DNA of 12,507 nucleotides from Anaerolineae bacterium. GTDB taxonomy: Bacteria; Chloroflexota; Anaerolineae; UBA1429. Every line of letters starts with the position of its first letter. The first letter of the stretch is position 1. The stretch spans positions 1 through 12,507 of the forward strand of contig SKRJ01000419.1 of the NCBI GenBank assembly GCA_007118555.1. The letters are read 5' to 3'. A program made the position numbers and the translations under genes. Positions 6,819 to 12,355 of this stretch are shown here, piece by piece. A model generated the notes under the pieces. That model was not told where the DNA came from, made no database searches, and worked only from the letters and a program-made list of their open reading frames with translations.

Positions 6819-8363
6819 ATGCACCAAGAGATCGAGTCACGCTATCGGATCCCCAATCGTACGCTCTATGAGCGCCTGCTGCAGCTCGATACGCTGGGAC
6901 CCTTTACCCTGTTGCCCCTGGGATGGCAGCGTATGCGCGACTGCTATCTGGACACCAGGGAGCAAGATCTCGCGCGGCAGAGCTGGGCCTGCCGGCTCCG
7001 CCGCATCGACGGCCTGCAACAGTCGATCACGCTCAAGGGACCTGCCGCGGCGGTTGGCCCCGGCACCGGCCGTATCGAGCTCGAAATGCGGCTGCCGCAA
7101 AAGACGTATGACGTGGCACAGTGGCCCCCTTGTGAGCTGACGGACCAGATCAAGCGGCTGGTCCCCCAGGCGCAACTCGCGCCCGTGGCCCAAGTGCGCC
7201 AGCGTCGCTACCGTCTGGCCGTCAGGGAGGACGAGCGACTGGTGGCGTACCTATCGGTGGACCGGATGCGCGTCAGGGTGCGAGGGTCCCTTGTGCAGCG
7301 GTACCTGGCCGAGTGCGAGCTCACGCCGGATGGCGGAACGGACGACCTGCAGAGGCTGGATGCCTTGCTTGTCAACCGCCTCGGCCTGATTCCCGAACAG
7401 CGAAGCAAACAGCAACTGGCACTGCTCCTGATGAAAGAGGGCCAGCGCCAGCCTCCGACATCGCCCAGGGCGCAGAGACTGAGACCCAAGGATTCGCCCT
7501 CTCAGGCCGCAGCCAAGATACTGGGGCTCTATTTCGAGCAGATGCTGGCCCACGAGCCGGGCGTGCGCGAGGGCCAGGACCCCGAGGCCGTACACCAGAT
7601 GCGCGTGGCCACCCGGCGCATGCGCTCGGCACTGCGCTTCCTGGGGCCCTTTGTGACCGATGCCAGGCTGCAGCGTCTGGTCCCTCGCCTGCGGCGTCTG
7701 GGTCGGCTGTTGGGCGCTGTGCGCGATCTGGATGTGGCCCTGGAGCGGGCCCGCTCCTTTGCGGAGGCTCACAGCAACGAGAAGGCCCTGCAGCCGCTGC
7801 TCGAGAGTTGGGAGCGCCAACGGGCCCGCCATCTGCGTCGCCTGATGGACTATCTTGACAGGCCGGGCTATGGGCGCTGGCTGCGACGCTGGCGCACCGT
7901 CCTCGCCCGCTTGCAGAGCAGAGGCGACAGACGGACCATTCGCATGGGCCATCTGGCACCCCTTCTCGTGTACCTCCACTGGCGCATCGTCTGGGCCTAT
8001 GATGGCTTTGTCGTCGGCGCGCCGCCCGAGACGCTGCACGCCCTGCGCATCGAGTGCAAACGCCTGCGCTATGGCCTCGAGTGCTGCGCCGACGTGTTGC
8101 CTGCCCGCATCCTCCCGTGGACCACCGAGATTACGGCGCTGCAAGATCATCTCGGCGACCTGAACGACCACGCCACCGCCATCGTCATGCTGGATGCCGC
8201 CCTGACGCAACCCGCGATGGCGAAAGCGCGCCCCGCCATCGCGGCCTATAGCGCCTTTTCCGAGCAGCAGATGGCGATTCTGATCGGGACGCTGGAGAGC
8301 CGCTGGGCCGAGTTCTCGCGTCGGGAGACGCAGCGCGCCTTTGAGGCGCTGATCAGAGGATAG
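6819..8363 (+). CDS. CYTH and CHAD domain protein
   Basis: This 514-residue protein has two domains. Residues 1 to about 205 form a CYTH (triphosphate tunnel) domain: the first strand carries E4-I-E6-S-R8, 'YLDTREQDLARQSWACRLRR' follows at about 43-62, and 'SITLKGP' after it. The usual ExExK lysine is arginine. Residues about 225-505 form the helical CHAD domain, with 'AVHQMRVATRRMRSALRFL' around H259 and 'LHALRIECKRLRYGLECC' around H407, the two His/Arg/Lys-rich helices expected of this polyphosphate-binding fold. CYTH domains bind or cleave phosphate-chain compounds such as triphosphates, and CHAD proteins have been found on polyphosphate granules. GGGAGGG (6805-6811) supports ATG 6819; an in-frame ATG at 6786 lacks a site. 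It is followed with no gap by the isoprenoid gene. Likely cytoplasmic, with a role in polyphosphate or triphosphate handling. Confidence 0.92.
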   Translation: MHQEIESRYRIPNRTLYERLLQLDTLGPFTLLPLGWQRMRDCYLDTREQDLARQSWACRLRRIDGLQQSITLKGPAAAVGPGTGRIELEMRLPQKTYDVAQWPPCELTDQIKRLVPQAQLAPVAQVRQRRYRLAVREDERLVAYLSVDRMRVRVRGSLVQRYLAECELTPDGGTDDLQRLDALLVNRLGLIPEQRSKQQLALLLMKEGQRQPPTSPRAQRLRPKDSPSQAAAKILGLYFEQMLAHEPGVREGQDPEAVHQMRVATRRMRSALRFLGPFVTDARLQRLVPRLRRLGRLLGAVRDLDVALERARSFAEAHSNEKALQPLLESWERQRARHLRRLMDYLDRPGYGRWLRRWRTVLARLQSRGDRRTIRMGHLAPLLVYLHWRIVWAYDGFVVGAPPETLHALRIECKRLRYGLECCADVLPARILPWTTEITALQDHLGDLNDHATAIVMLDAALTQPAMAKARPAIAAYSAFSEQQMAILIGTLESRWAEFSRRETQRAFEALIRG

Positions 8364-9650
8364 ATGAAGGATCAGGCAGCAACGTATACCCATTCTGAAA
8401 GGGGACACCCTGTGAGAGAACGCGGCCCTGGAGGCTTTCCGGCGATAGAGCCATTCACCCAGAACCTGCGAGAGGCCTGGTGGCACTCGGATCGGTCGTT
8501 TGTGCCGCTGCAACGACGTTATGCGCGTGAGGAGCAGCGCGCCAACGAGCGCCAGATGCGCGAGACGATCGAGGGGAGCATCCAGAGTCTGCAGACCGTC
8601 AGTAGTAACGATCTGGAACGTGATGCTCTCCAGCGCCGGATGCTGGCCGATTTCGCCCGCTTTGGGCAGCGCACCATCGGCCTGACCGAGACGCAGATCG
8701 AGTGCCTGATGACCGGCGGCCTGTTCGAGGTGGGACGCGCCTTTTGCCAGGCCGCGCGCAAGGGCGATCCGGACATGGACGCGGCGCCGATCTTGCAGGC
8801 CTTGCGCAACGTCTGGGCCATGAACGGCATCCAGATGCTTCTGGGTCTGCCTGTCACGCTAACCGAGTCCATATTCGCCTATAGCATGCTCTATCCCTAT
8901 ACCGACAACTACCTGGATGACGAGACGGTGGCGCCCGAGCTCAAGCGGGCCTTTAGCCAGCGATTTGCCCAACGGCTGCGCGGTGAGGATGTCCTGCCCA
9001 CTAATCCTCAGGAAGCGCGCATCTTTGCCATGGTCGAGCTGATCGAGGAGGAGCATGACCGCCAGCAATACCCCGAGGTGTACGACAGCCTGCTCGCCAT
9101 CCATCGCAGCCAGACCAAGAGCCTGCGTCTGCTGACCTCTGACACCGCCCCCTATGAGATCGATGTGCTGGGCATCGCCCTGGAAAAGGGCGGCGCCTCG
9201 GTGGTGGCCGACGGCTATCTGGTGGCACGCACCCTGACGCCCGAGCAGGCGCGCTTTCTCTATGGCTGGGGCGCCGTCCTGCAGTTGGTCGATGACCTGC
9301 AGGATGTGGAACAGGACCGCAAGGCGGGCTTGATGACGGTCTTTTCGCAGGCGGCGGGCCGCTGGCCGCTGGATGGGCTGACCAACCGTACGATGCAGAT
9401 GGGAGAGCAGGTGATGCGAGGGCTCGACGCCTTTGATGCGCCGGGGATCGAACCGCTCAAGGAGATGACGGCCCAAAGCGTCCAGAGCCTCTTGCTTTAT
9501 GCGGCAGGGGGCGCCCGGCGCTATCACTCGCGGCGCTATATCGCCGCTCTGGAAGAGTATGTACCTTTTCGATTCCGCGCCGCACGTCGCGCTCAGAGCC
9601 GTTTAGAGCGCCACCGCGCCCTGCTGGAGGGCTGGTTCCTCTCCTGGTAG
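8364..9650 (+). CDS. Class 1 isoprenoid biosynthesis enzyme (prenyl-transferase/synthase fold)
   Basis: This is a 428-residue, mostly helical protein with the two aspartate-rich motifs of class I isoprenoid enzymes. The first is D181-N-Y-L-D185-D186, and the second D310-D-L-Q-D314 in 'LQLVDDLQDVEQDRKAG'. The second is the plain DDxxD of polyprenyl diphosphate synthases. The first reads DxxxDD, closer to squalene/phytoene synthases, and no canonical first DDxxD is present. It is longer than usual farnesyl synthases (~300) or squalene synthases (~290), mainly through ~150 extra N-terminal residues. The ATG at 8364 directly follows the TAG of the CYTH-CHAD gene (8361-8363), with AGAGGA (8355-8360) upstream. 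A GTG at 8412 after GAAAGGGG (8397-8404) is a real alternative, giving a 412-residue protein. Chain-length or cyclisation product cannot be deduced. It is presumably co-transcribed with the CYTH-CHAD gene. Confidence 0.75.
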   Translation: MKDQAATYTHSERGHPVRERGPGGFPAIEPFTQNLREAWWHSDRSFVPLQRRYAREEQRANERQMRETIEGSIQSLQTVSSNDLERDALQRRMLADFARFGQRTIGLTETQIECLMTGGLFEVGRAFCQAARKGDPDMDAAPILQALRNVWAMNGIQMLLGLPVTLTESIFAYSMLYPYTDNYLDDETVAPELKRAFSQRFAQRLRGEDVLPTNPQEARIFAMVELIEEEHDRQQYPEVYDSLLAIHRSQTKSLRLLTSDTAPYEIDVLGIALEKGGASVVADGYLVARTLTPEQARFLYGWGAVLQLVDDLQDVEQDRKAGLMTVFSQAAGRWPLDGLTNRTMQMGEQVMRGLDAFDAPGIEPLKEMTAQSVQSLLLYAAGGARRYHSRRYIAALEEYVPFRFRAARRAQSRLERHRALLEGWFLSW

Positions 9651-9684
9651 CGGCTGCGCTCACACATATTGCCGATGCACCAGG

Positions 9685-9704
9685 CCTCTCCTGACAGGGA
9701 GAGG
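9685..9704 (+). other. Small hairpin in the leader of the LigD-type phosphoesterase gene
   Basis: CCTCTCC (9685-9691) and GGAGAGG (9698-9704) form a perfect 7-bp stem with a 6-nt loop in the 77-bp gap between the isoprenoid gene and the next gene. No run of Ts follows, so it is not a classical terminator. It may be a weak pause site, an RNA-stability element or chance. No good promoter is seen in the gap, so read-through from the upstream operon is plausible. Confidence 0.35.
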
Positions 9705-9727
9705 ATGGCAGAAAGGGATGATGCCAA

Positions 9728-10258
9728 ATGAGCCAGCAAAAGGACAAGCAACCCATCTTTGTGATTCAGAAACATGATGCCACCAGTTTGCACTATGACT
9801 TTCGCATCGAGGTCGATGGCGTGCTGGTATCGTGGGCGGTTCCCAAGGGCCCGTCTACCGATCCAAGCGACAAGCGCCTGGCTATGCAGATGGACGATCA
9901 CGATCTGGATTATGCCAACTTTGAGGGCGTCATTCCCGAGGGCGAGTATGGGGCGGGTACGGTCTTGGTCTGGGATCAAGGCACCTATCGCAACCTCAAG
10001 GAGGGGTCCGACGCCCCATCGGTGGCCCAACAGATCGAGGATGGGCATGCCACGATTTGGCTCGAGGGCAACAAGATCTCGGGCGGCTACTCGTTGATTC
10101 GCATCGCCACCGGCGAGGACGAGCGCTGGCTGCTGGTCAAGATGGATGACGACGAGGCCGATGCGCGCCGCAACCCCGTCTCGACGGAGCCAGACTCGGT
10201 CAAGACCGGCCGCTCCCTGGACGAGATCCGCGAGGAGGAGGCCCCGGAGGATGACTGA
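9728..10258 (+). CDS. LigD-type 3'-phosphoesterase domain protein (stand-alone)
   Basis: This 176-residue protein consists only of the phosphoesterase domain found at the N-terminus or in the middle of bacterial LigD. The metal site lines up completely with Pseudomonas LigD: H16, H22, D24, R26, H58 and Y62 have the same mutual spacing (6, 2, 2, 32, 4) as its six catalytic residues. Other hallmarks are 'FVIQKHDATSLHYDFRIEVDG'-like sequence, 'SWAVPKGPSTDPSDKRLA', and 'FEGVIPEGEYGAGTV'. In LigD this domain trims 3'-phosphates and 3'-ribonucleotides at DNA ends before sealing. The C-terminal ~30 residues are acidic (ending EEEAPEDD). The ATG at 9728 has a weak purine-rich site, AGAAAGGG. It is 55 bases before the polymerase-domain gene and probably in the same transcript. 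Stand-alone forms are known in several bacteria and archaea. Confidence 0.92.
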   Translation: MSQQKDKQPIFVIQKHDATSLHYDFRIEVDGVLVSWAVPKGPSTDPSDKRLAMQMDDHDLDYANFEGVIPEGEYGAGTVLVWDQGTYRNLKEGSDAPSVAQQIEDGHATIWLEGNKISGGYSLIRIATGEDERWLLVKMDDDEADARRNPVSTEPDSVKTGRSLDEIREEEAPEDD

Positions 10259-10313
10259 GCCCCCTATGGCCCCTTTTGCAGGGAAGGCAGGATATTCCCG
10301 GAAAGGATAGATC

Positions 10314-11234
10314 ATGAGGATAGGCAATCAAACGATCGAGGTGTCGAGCCTCGACAAGGTCTATTTCCCTGCCGACGGGCTGACCAAGGGCGACCTGATC
10401 GACTATTATCTCTCTGTGGCCGATACGATCATCCCGCATCTTGTCCGGTACGGGGTCACCATGCATCGGTTCCCCGATGGGCTGGAGGGGGACGATTTTG
10501 TCCAAAAGAGCGCGAGCAACTTTCCAGACTGGGTCAGTACGGTCACGATCCCCCGGCGTCGGGGTGGGAGCTTTGAAGCGCCCATTGTCGATAGCAAGGC
10601 CACCCTGGCTTATCTCGCCAATCAGGCCGTGATTACGCTGCACCCCTATCTCTCTCGCGTCGATGATCTGGAGCATCCGGACAAGATGATCTTTGATCTG
10701 GATCCTGCCGAGAACGTTGGTGACCCCGAGGATGCTCGAATCGGCGCCCTGCGGCTGAGGGACATTCTCACCGAGCTGGACCTGACCGCCTGGGTGCAGA
10801 CGTCTGGGTCCAAGGGGTACCATGTCGGCGTCCCGCTGTATCGGGAGCTGGGCTTTGATGATGTGCGACAGTATGCCCATGATGTGGCGCTGCTCTTGGT
10901 GCGTCGTCATCCCGAGCGCTACACAGTCGAGCAGCGCAAAAACAAGCGCCAGGGACGCGTCTTTGTGGATACGCTACGCAACGCCTATGGAGCTACCGCT
11001 GTGGCACCTTATTCGGTGCGGGCCCTGCCGGGGGCGCCCGTGGCAACGCCCATCGAGTGGGATGAGGTGGAAGAAGGAACCGAGCCGCGCGACTGGGATC
11101 TCAAGAACATCCTCAAACGGCTGGCGCAGCGCGATGACCCCTGGGCCGACATAAGGCGGCACGGCCGCTCTCTCTCCAGCCGGCGCAAGCGTCTGGATGA
11201 TCTTCTCTCCGAGGCGCCCCCCGCGGAGGAATAG
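10314..11234 (+). CDS. ligD: LigD-type primase-polymerase domain (PolDom) protein, stand-alone
   Basis: This 306-residue protein equals the polymerase module of LigD, an archaeo-eukaryotic-primase-fold enzyme that fills and extends ends in bacterial non-homologous end joining, often with ribonucleotides. The metal ligands are D128 and D130 in 'MIFDLDP' and D219 in 'GRVFVDTLRN'. The nucleotide-binding signature is S164-G-S-K-G-Y-H170. The C-terminal 'APYSVRALPGAPVATPIEWDEV' is strongly conserved in the family, as is 'NFPDWVSTVTI' near residue 70. GGAAAGGA (10300-10307) precedes ATG 10314. There is no ligase domain in the protein and none in the window; the ligase and Ku must be elsewhere or absent. 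The last ~40 residues are rich in Arg and Asp and look unstructured. Placement right behind the phosphoesterase gene supports joint action in end processing. Confidence 0.93.
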   Translation: MRIGNQTIEVSSLDKVYFPADGLTKGDLIDYYLSVADTIIPHLVRYGVTMHRFPDGLEGDDFVQKSASNFPDWVSTVTIPRRRGGSFEAPIVDSKATLAYLANQAVITLHPYLSRVDDLEHPDKMIFDLDPAENVGDPEDARIGALRLRDILTELDLTAWVQTSGSKGYHVGVPLYRELGFDDVRQYAHDVALLLVRRHPERYTVEQRKNKRQGRVFVDTLRNAYGATAVAPYSVRALPGAPVATPIEWDEVEEGTEPRDWDLKNILKRLAQRDDPWADIRRHGRSLSSRRKRLDDLLSEAPPAEE

Positions 11235-11245
11235 GGATCGGAATA

Positions 11246-11262
11246 GCGCTGCCTGGCAGCGC
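11246..11262 (+). other. GC-rich hairpin after the LigD-type polymerase gene
   Basis: GCGCTGC/GCAGCGC (11246-11252 and 11256-11262) is a perfect 7-bp stem with a 3-nt loop, 11 bases after the stop. On the plus strand it is followed by eight As rather than Ts, so intrinsic termination is doubtful. It may protect the mRNA 3' end or act with the next hairpin. The A tract is the T tract of the terminator on the other strand. Confidence 0.35.
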
Positions 11263-11298
11263 AAAAAAAAGGCCCGAGACGGTAGACCCGTCTCGGGC
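11263..11298 (-). terminator. Intrinsic terminator of the SlyD-like gene
   Basis: On the minus strand an 11-bp perfect stem, 11288-11298 against 11272-11282, has a 5-nt loop. One C (11271) separates it from eight Ts (11263-11270). It begins 21 bases past the SlyD-like stop. This is a textbook rho-independent terminator. Read from the plus strand the same stem could also slow polymerase coming from the LigD-type genes. Confidence 0.88.
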
Positions 11299-11319
11299 TG
11301 GATAAGACGCTCTTGCGCT

Positions 11320-11793
11320 TTAGGCTTGGTCGTCACCGGCGCCATTCGGAAGCATATCTTCCTCTGTCGCCTCGCGCACCTCTTTGACCTCTACGTCAAA
11401 GTGCAGGTCTTTGCCGGCGAGCGGGTGGCTGAGGTTGACATCCACCGTGTCATCGCCGATGCTGTCCACATAGACGGTCAGGATCTGGCCCGTCTCGTTG
11501 CGCATGCGAAAGCCCATCCCCTCGGCCACATCCTCAGGGAACAGATTGCGGGGCAGGGTCTCGATCGTATCGGGCTGCTCTTCGCCATAGGCCTCGGCGG
11601 CGGGCACCACCACGCTCTTTTCGTCGCCCTCCGACATGCCCTCCAGAGCCCTCTCCAGGCCAGGGATGATGCTTCCGGTGCCGTGCACATAGCAGAGAGG
11701 CGCTCCCTCGGGGCTGCGGTCCAGGACCTCGCCATCGTCTAGGGTTAGGACATACTCAAAGCAGACGTGCATGCCCTGTTTTACAGTTTCCAT
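11320..11793 (-). CDS. slyD: FKBP-type peptidyl-prolyl cis-trans isomerase, SlyD-like
   Basis: This is a 157-residue cytoplasmic prolyl isomerase and folding helper. The FKBP core is at residues 1-70 and 123-142: 'DGEVLDRS', 'YVHGTGSIIPGLERALEGMSEGDEKSVVVPAAEAYGE'-type sequence, and 'HPLAGKDLHFDVEVKEVREAT'. Between them, residues about 72-122 form the insert-in-flap chaperone domain that marks SlyD-type FKBPs. The usual 'NHPLAG' reads 'LSHPLAG'. The C-terminal tail is short (EEDMLPNGAGDDQA) and lacks the His/Cys-rich metal-binding stretch of E. coli SlyD, so the nickel-storage role is not expected. AAGGAGA lies six or so bases before ATG 11793. It has its own terminator and a likely extended -10 promoter about 75 bases upstream. 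No partner gene is adjacent; it is divergent from pheS. Confidence 0.92.
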   Translation of the reverse strand: METVKQGMHVCFEYVLTLDDGEVLDRSPEGAPLCYVHGTGSIIPGLERALEGMSEGDEKSVVVPAAEAYGEEQPDTIETLPRNLFPEDVAEGMGFRMRNETGQILTVYVDSIGDDTVDVNLSHPLAGKDLHFDVEVKEVREATEEDMLPNGAGDDQA

Positions 11794-11841
11794 GATTCTC
11801 CTTCGTTAGGAACGTTCGGCGCAGGGCAACTGCGCCACGAC

Positions 11842-11863
11842 CGCAAACGCGAACGCGAACGCG
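11842..11863. repeat. Short CGCGAA hexamer tandem repeat in the SlyD-like leader
   Basis: Units CGCAAA, CGCGAA, CGCGAA and a partial CGCG follow one another in 22 bases. They lie in the untranslated leader of the SlyD-like gene, just after its predicted transcription start. The number of units is small and the repeat may be chance or slippage. Confidence 0.45.
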
Positions 11864-11866
11864 TCC

Positions 11867-11875
11867 AGTATAACA
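11867..11875 (-). promoter_or_regulatory. Candidate extended -10 promoter for the SlyD-like gene
   Basis: On the minus strand TGTTATACT carries a TATACT box (five of six matches to TATAAT) with the TG of an extended -10 one base upstream. No good -35 is seen at 16-18 bases. Transcription would begin near 11860, giving a leader of about 65 nt. Confidence 0.42.
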
Positions 11876-11939
11876 TCGAACGACAAGGGAGCCTAAATAT
11901 CATCGGATGCGCTGAAACCGATGCCGTGCCGCATGAGAA

Positions 11940-11968
11940 TTGACAAATGGCGTCGCCCTGTATATATT
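11940..11968 (+). promoter_or_regulatory. Strong sigma70-type promoter of the pheS T-box leader
   Basis: A perfect TTGACA (11940-11945) and TATATT (11963-11968, five of six matches to TATAAT) are separated by exactly 17 bases. This is the best promoter in the window. Transcription would begin near 11975, about 380 bases before the pheS ATG, which is the leader length expected for a T-box gene. The stretch 11876-11939 between it and the SlyD-like promoter shows nothing else I can name. Confidence 0.87.
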
Positions 11969-12013
11969 GGATGCATATTGGCTCGTGCAGGACAATCGCA
12001 TAGTTTGCCCAAA

Positions 12014-12311
12014 GGCTGTGAAGGAGAGGTGAGGTGGCCGGGCGTCTCTCAGGGAGAGAGGATCATGGACTGCAAGTCCTCTTGAGAAAGAACGCCACCG
12101 GGTTCGCTCTGGAGCCGACGGCTCAAGCCCCGCCTCGGGGTGTGTAGGCCGCTCCGGAAGCCCGCCGTTATACGGGCAAACGATCGCCGGGCAGAGTGTG
12201 CTGCCGGGCCGTCGTGGCGAGAGGGCTCCCTGCCGAGGGGGCCAACAAGGGGGGTACCGCGGAGTGTCAGCGGCCGTAGCTTCGTCCCTGTGAAGCTGTG
12301 GTCGTTTTTTT
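12014..12311 (+). promoter_or_regulatory. T-box leader (tRNA-Phe-sensing riboswitch) of pheS, UUC specifier
   Basis: Elements in order: stem I base GGCT (12014-12017)/AGCC (12113-12116); a k-turn-like GTGAAG/GG internal loop; AGAG (12025-12028)/CTCT (12107-12110). The specifier loop has GTGA (12029-12032) on the 5' side and the UUC specifier at 12103-12105, followed by G. The upper stem is GGTGGC (12033-12038)/GCCACC (12094-12099). The distal stem is AGAGGA (12057-12062)/TCCTCT (12077-12082), with a GGACTGCAAGTCC apical loop. Two small hairpins follow at 12128-12140 and 12160-12177, then stem III (12224-12230/12237-12243). The T-box sequence is AGGGGGGTACCGCG (12248-12261), and its partner CGTCCCT is at 12283-12289. 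UUC codes for Phe, agreeing with pheS. Uncharged tRNA-Phe should pair with the specifier and the bulge, favour the antiterminator and let pheS be made. The bulge is GGGU instead of UGGN. Pairings are by eye; stem II and a pseudoknot are not resolved. Confidence 0.91.
12272..12311 (+). terminator. Regulated intrinsic terminator of the T-box leader
   Basis: GGCCGTAGCTTC (12272-12283) pairs over 12 positions, three of them G-U, with GAAGCTGTGGTC (12292-12303). The 8-nt loop contains the TCCCT that otherwise pairs with the T-box. One G and seven Ts (12305-12311) follow. The stem uses the C at 12283 of the antiterminator partner, so terminator and antiterminator exclude each other, as expected of T-box attenuation. 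Confidence 0.88.
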
Positions 12312-12355
12312 GTTGGTTCGGAACGATTCCCCAACGATGCAAGAGGGGGTGTGCT

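Noticed and set aside
6627..6827. 67-codon N-terminal extension of the methyltransferase
   Set aside because: It crosses a TATAAT box and the divergent promoter and enters the start of the CYTH-CHAD gene; the shorter start has a strong GAGGAGG site.
7251..8513. 420-codon minus-strand open frame opposite the CYTH-CHAD gene
   Set aside because: It mirrors the CHAD coding region and has no domain or ribosome binding site I can see.
12160..12214. Possible tRNA-like or small-RNA gene in the GC-rich hairpins upstream of pheS
   Set aside because: There is no cloverleaf with anticodon and T-loop GTTCRA; the hairpins fit the middle part of the T-box leader.
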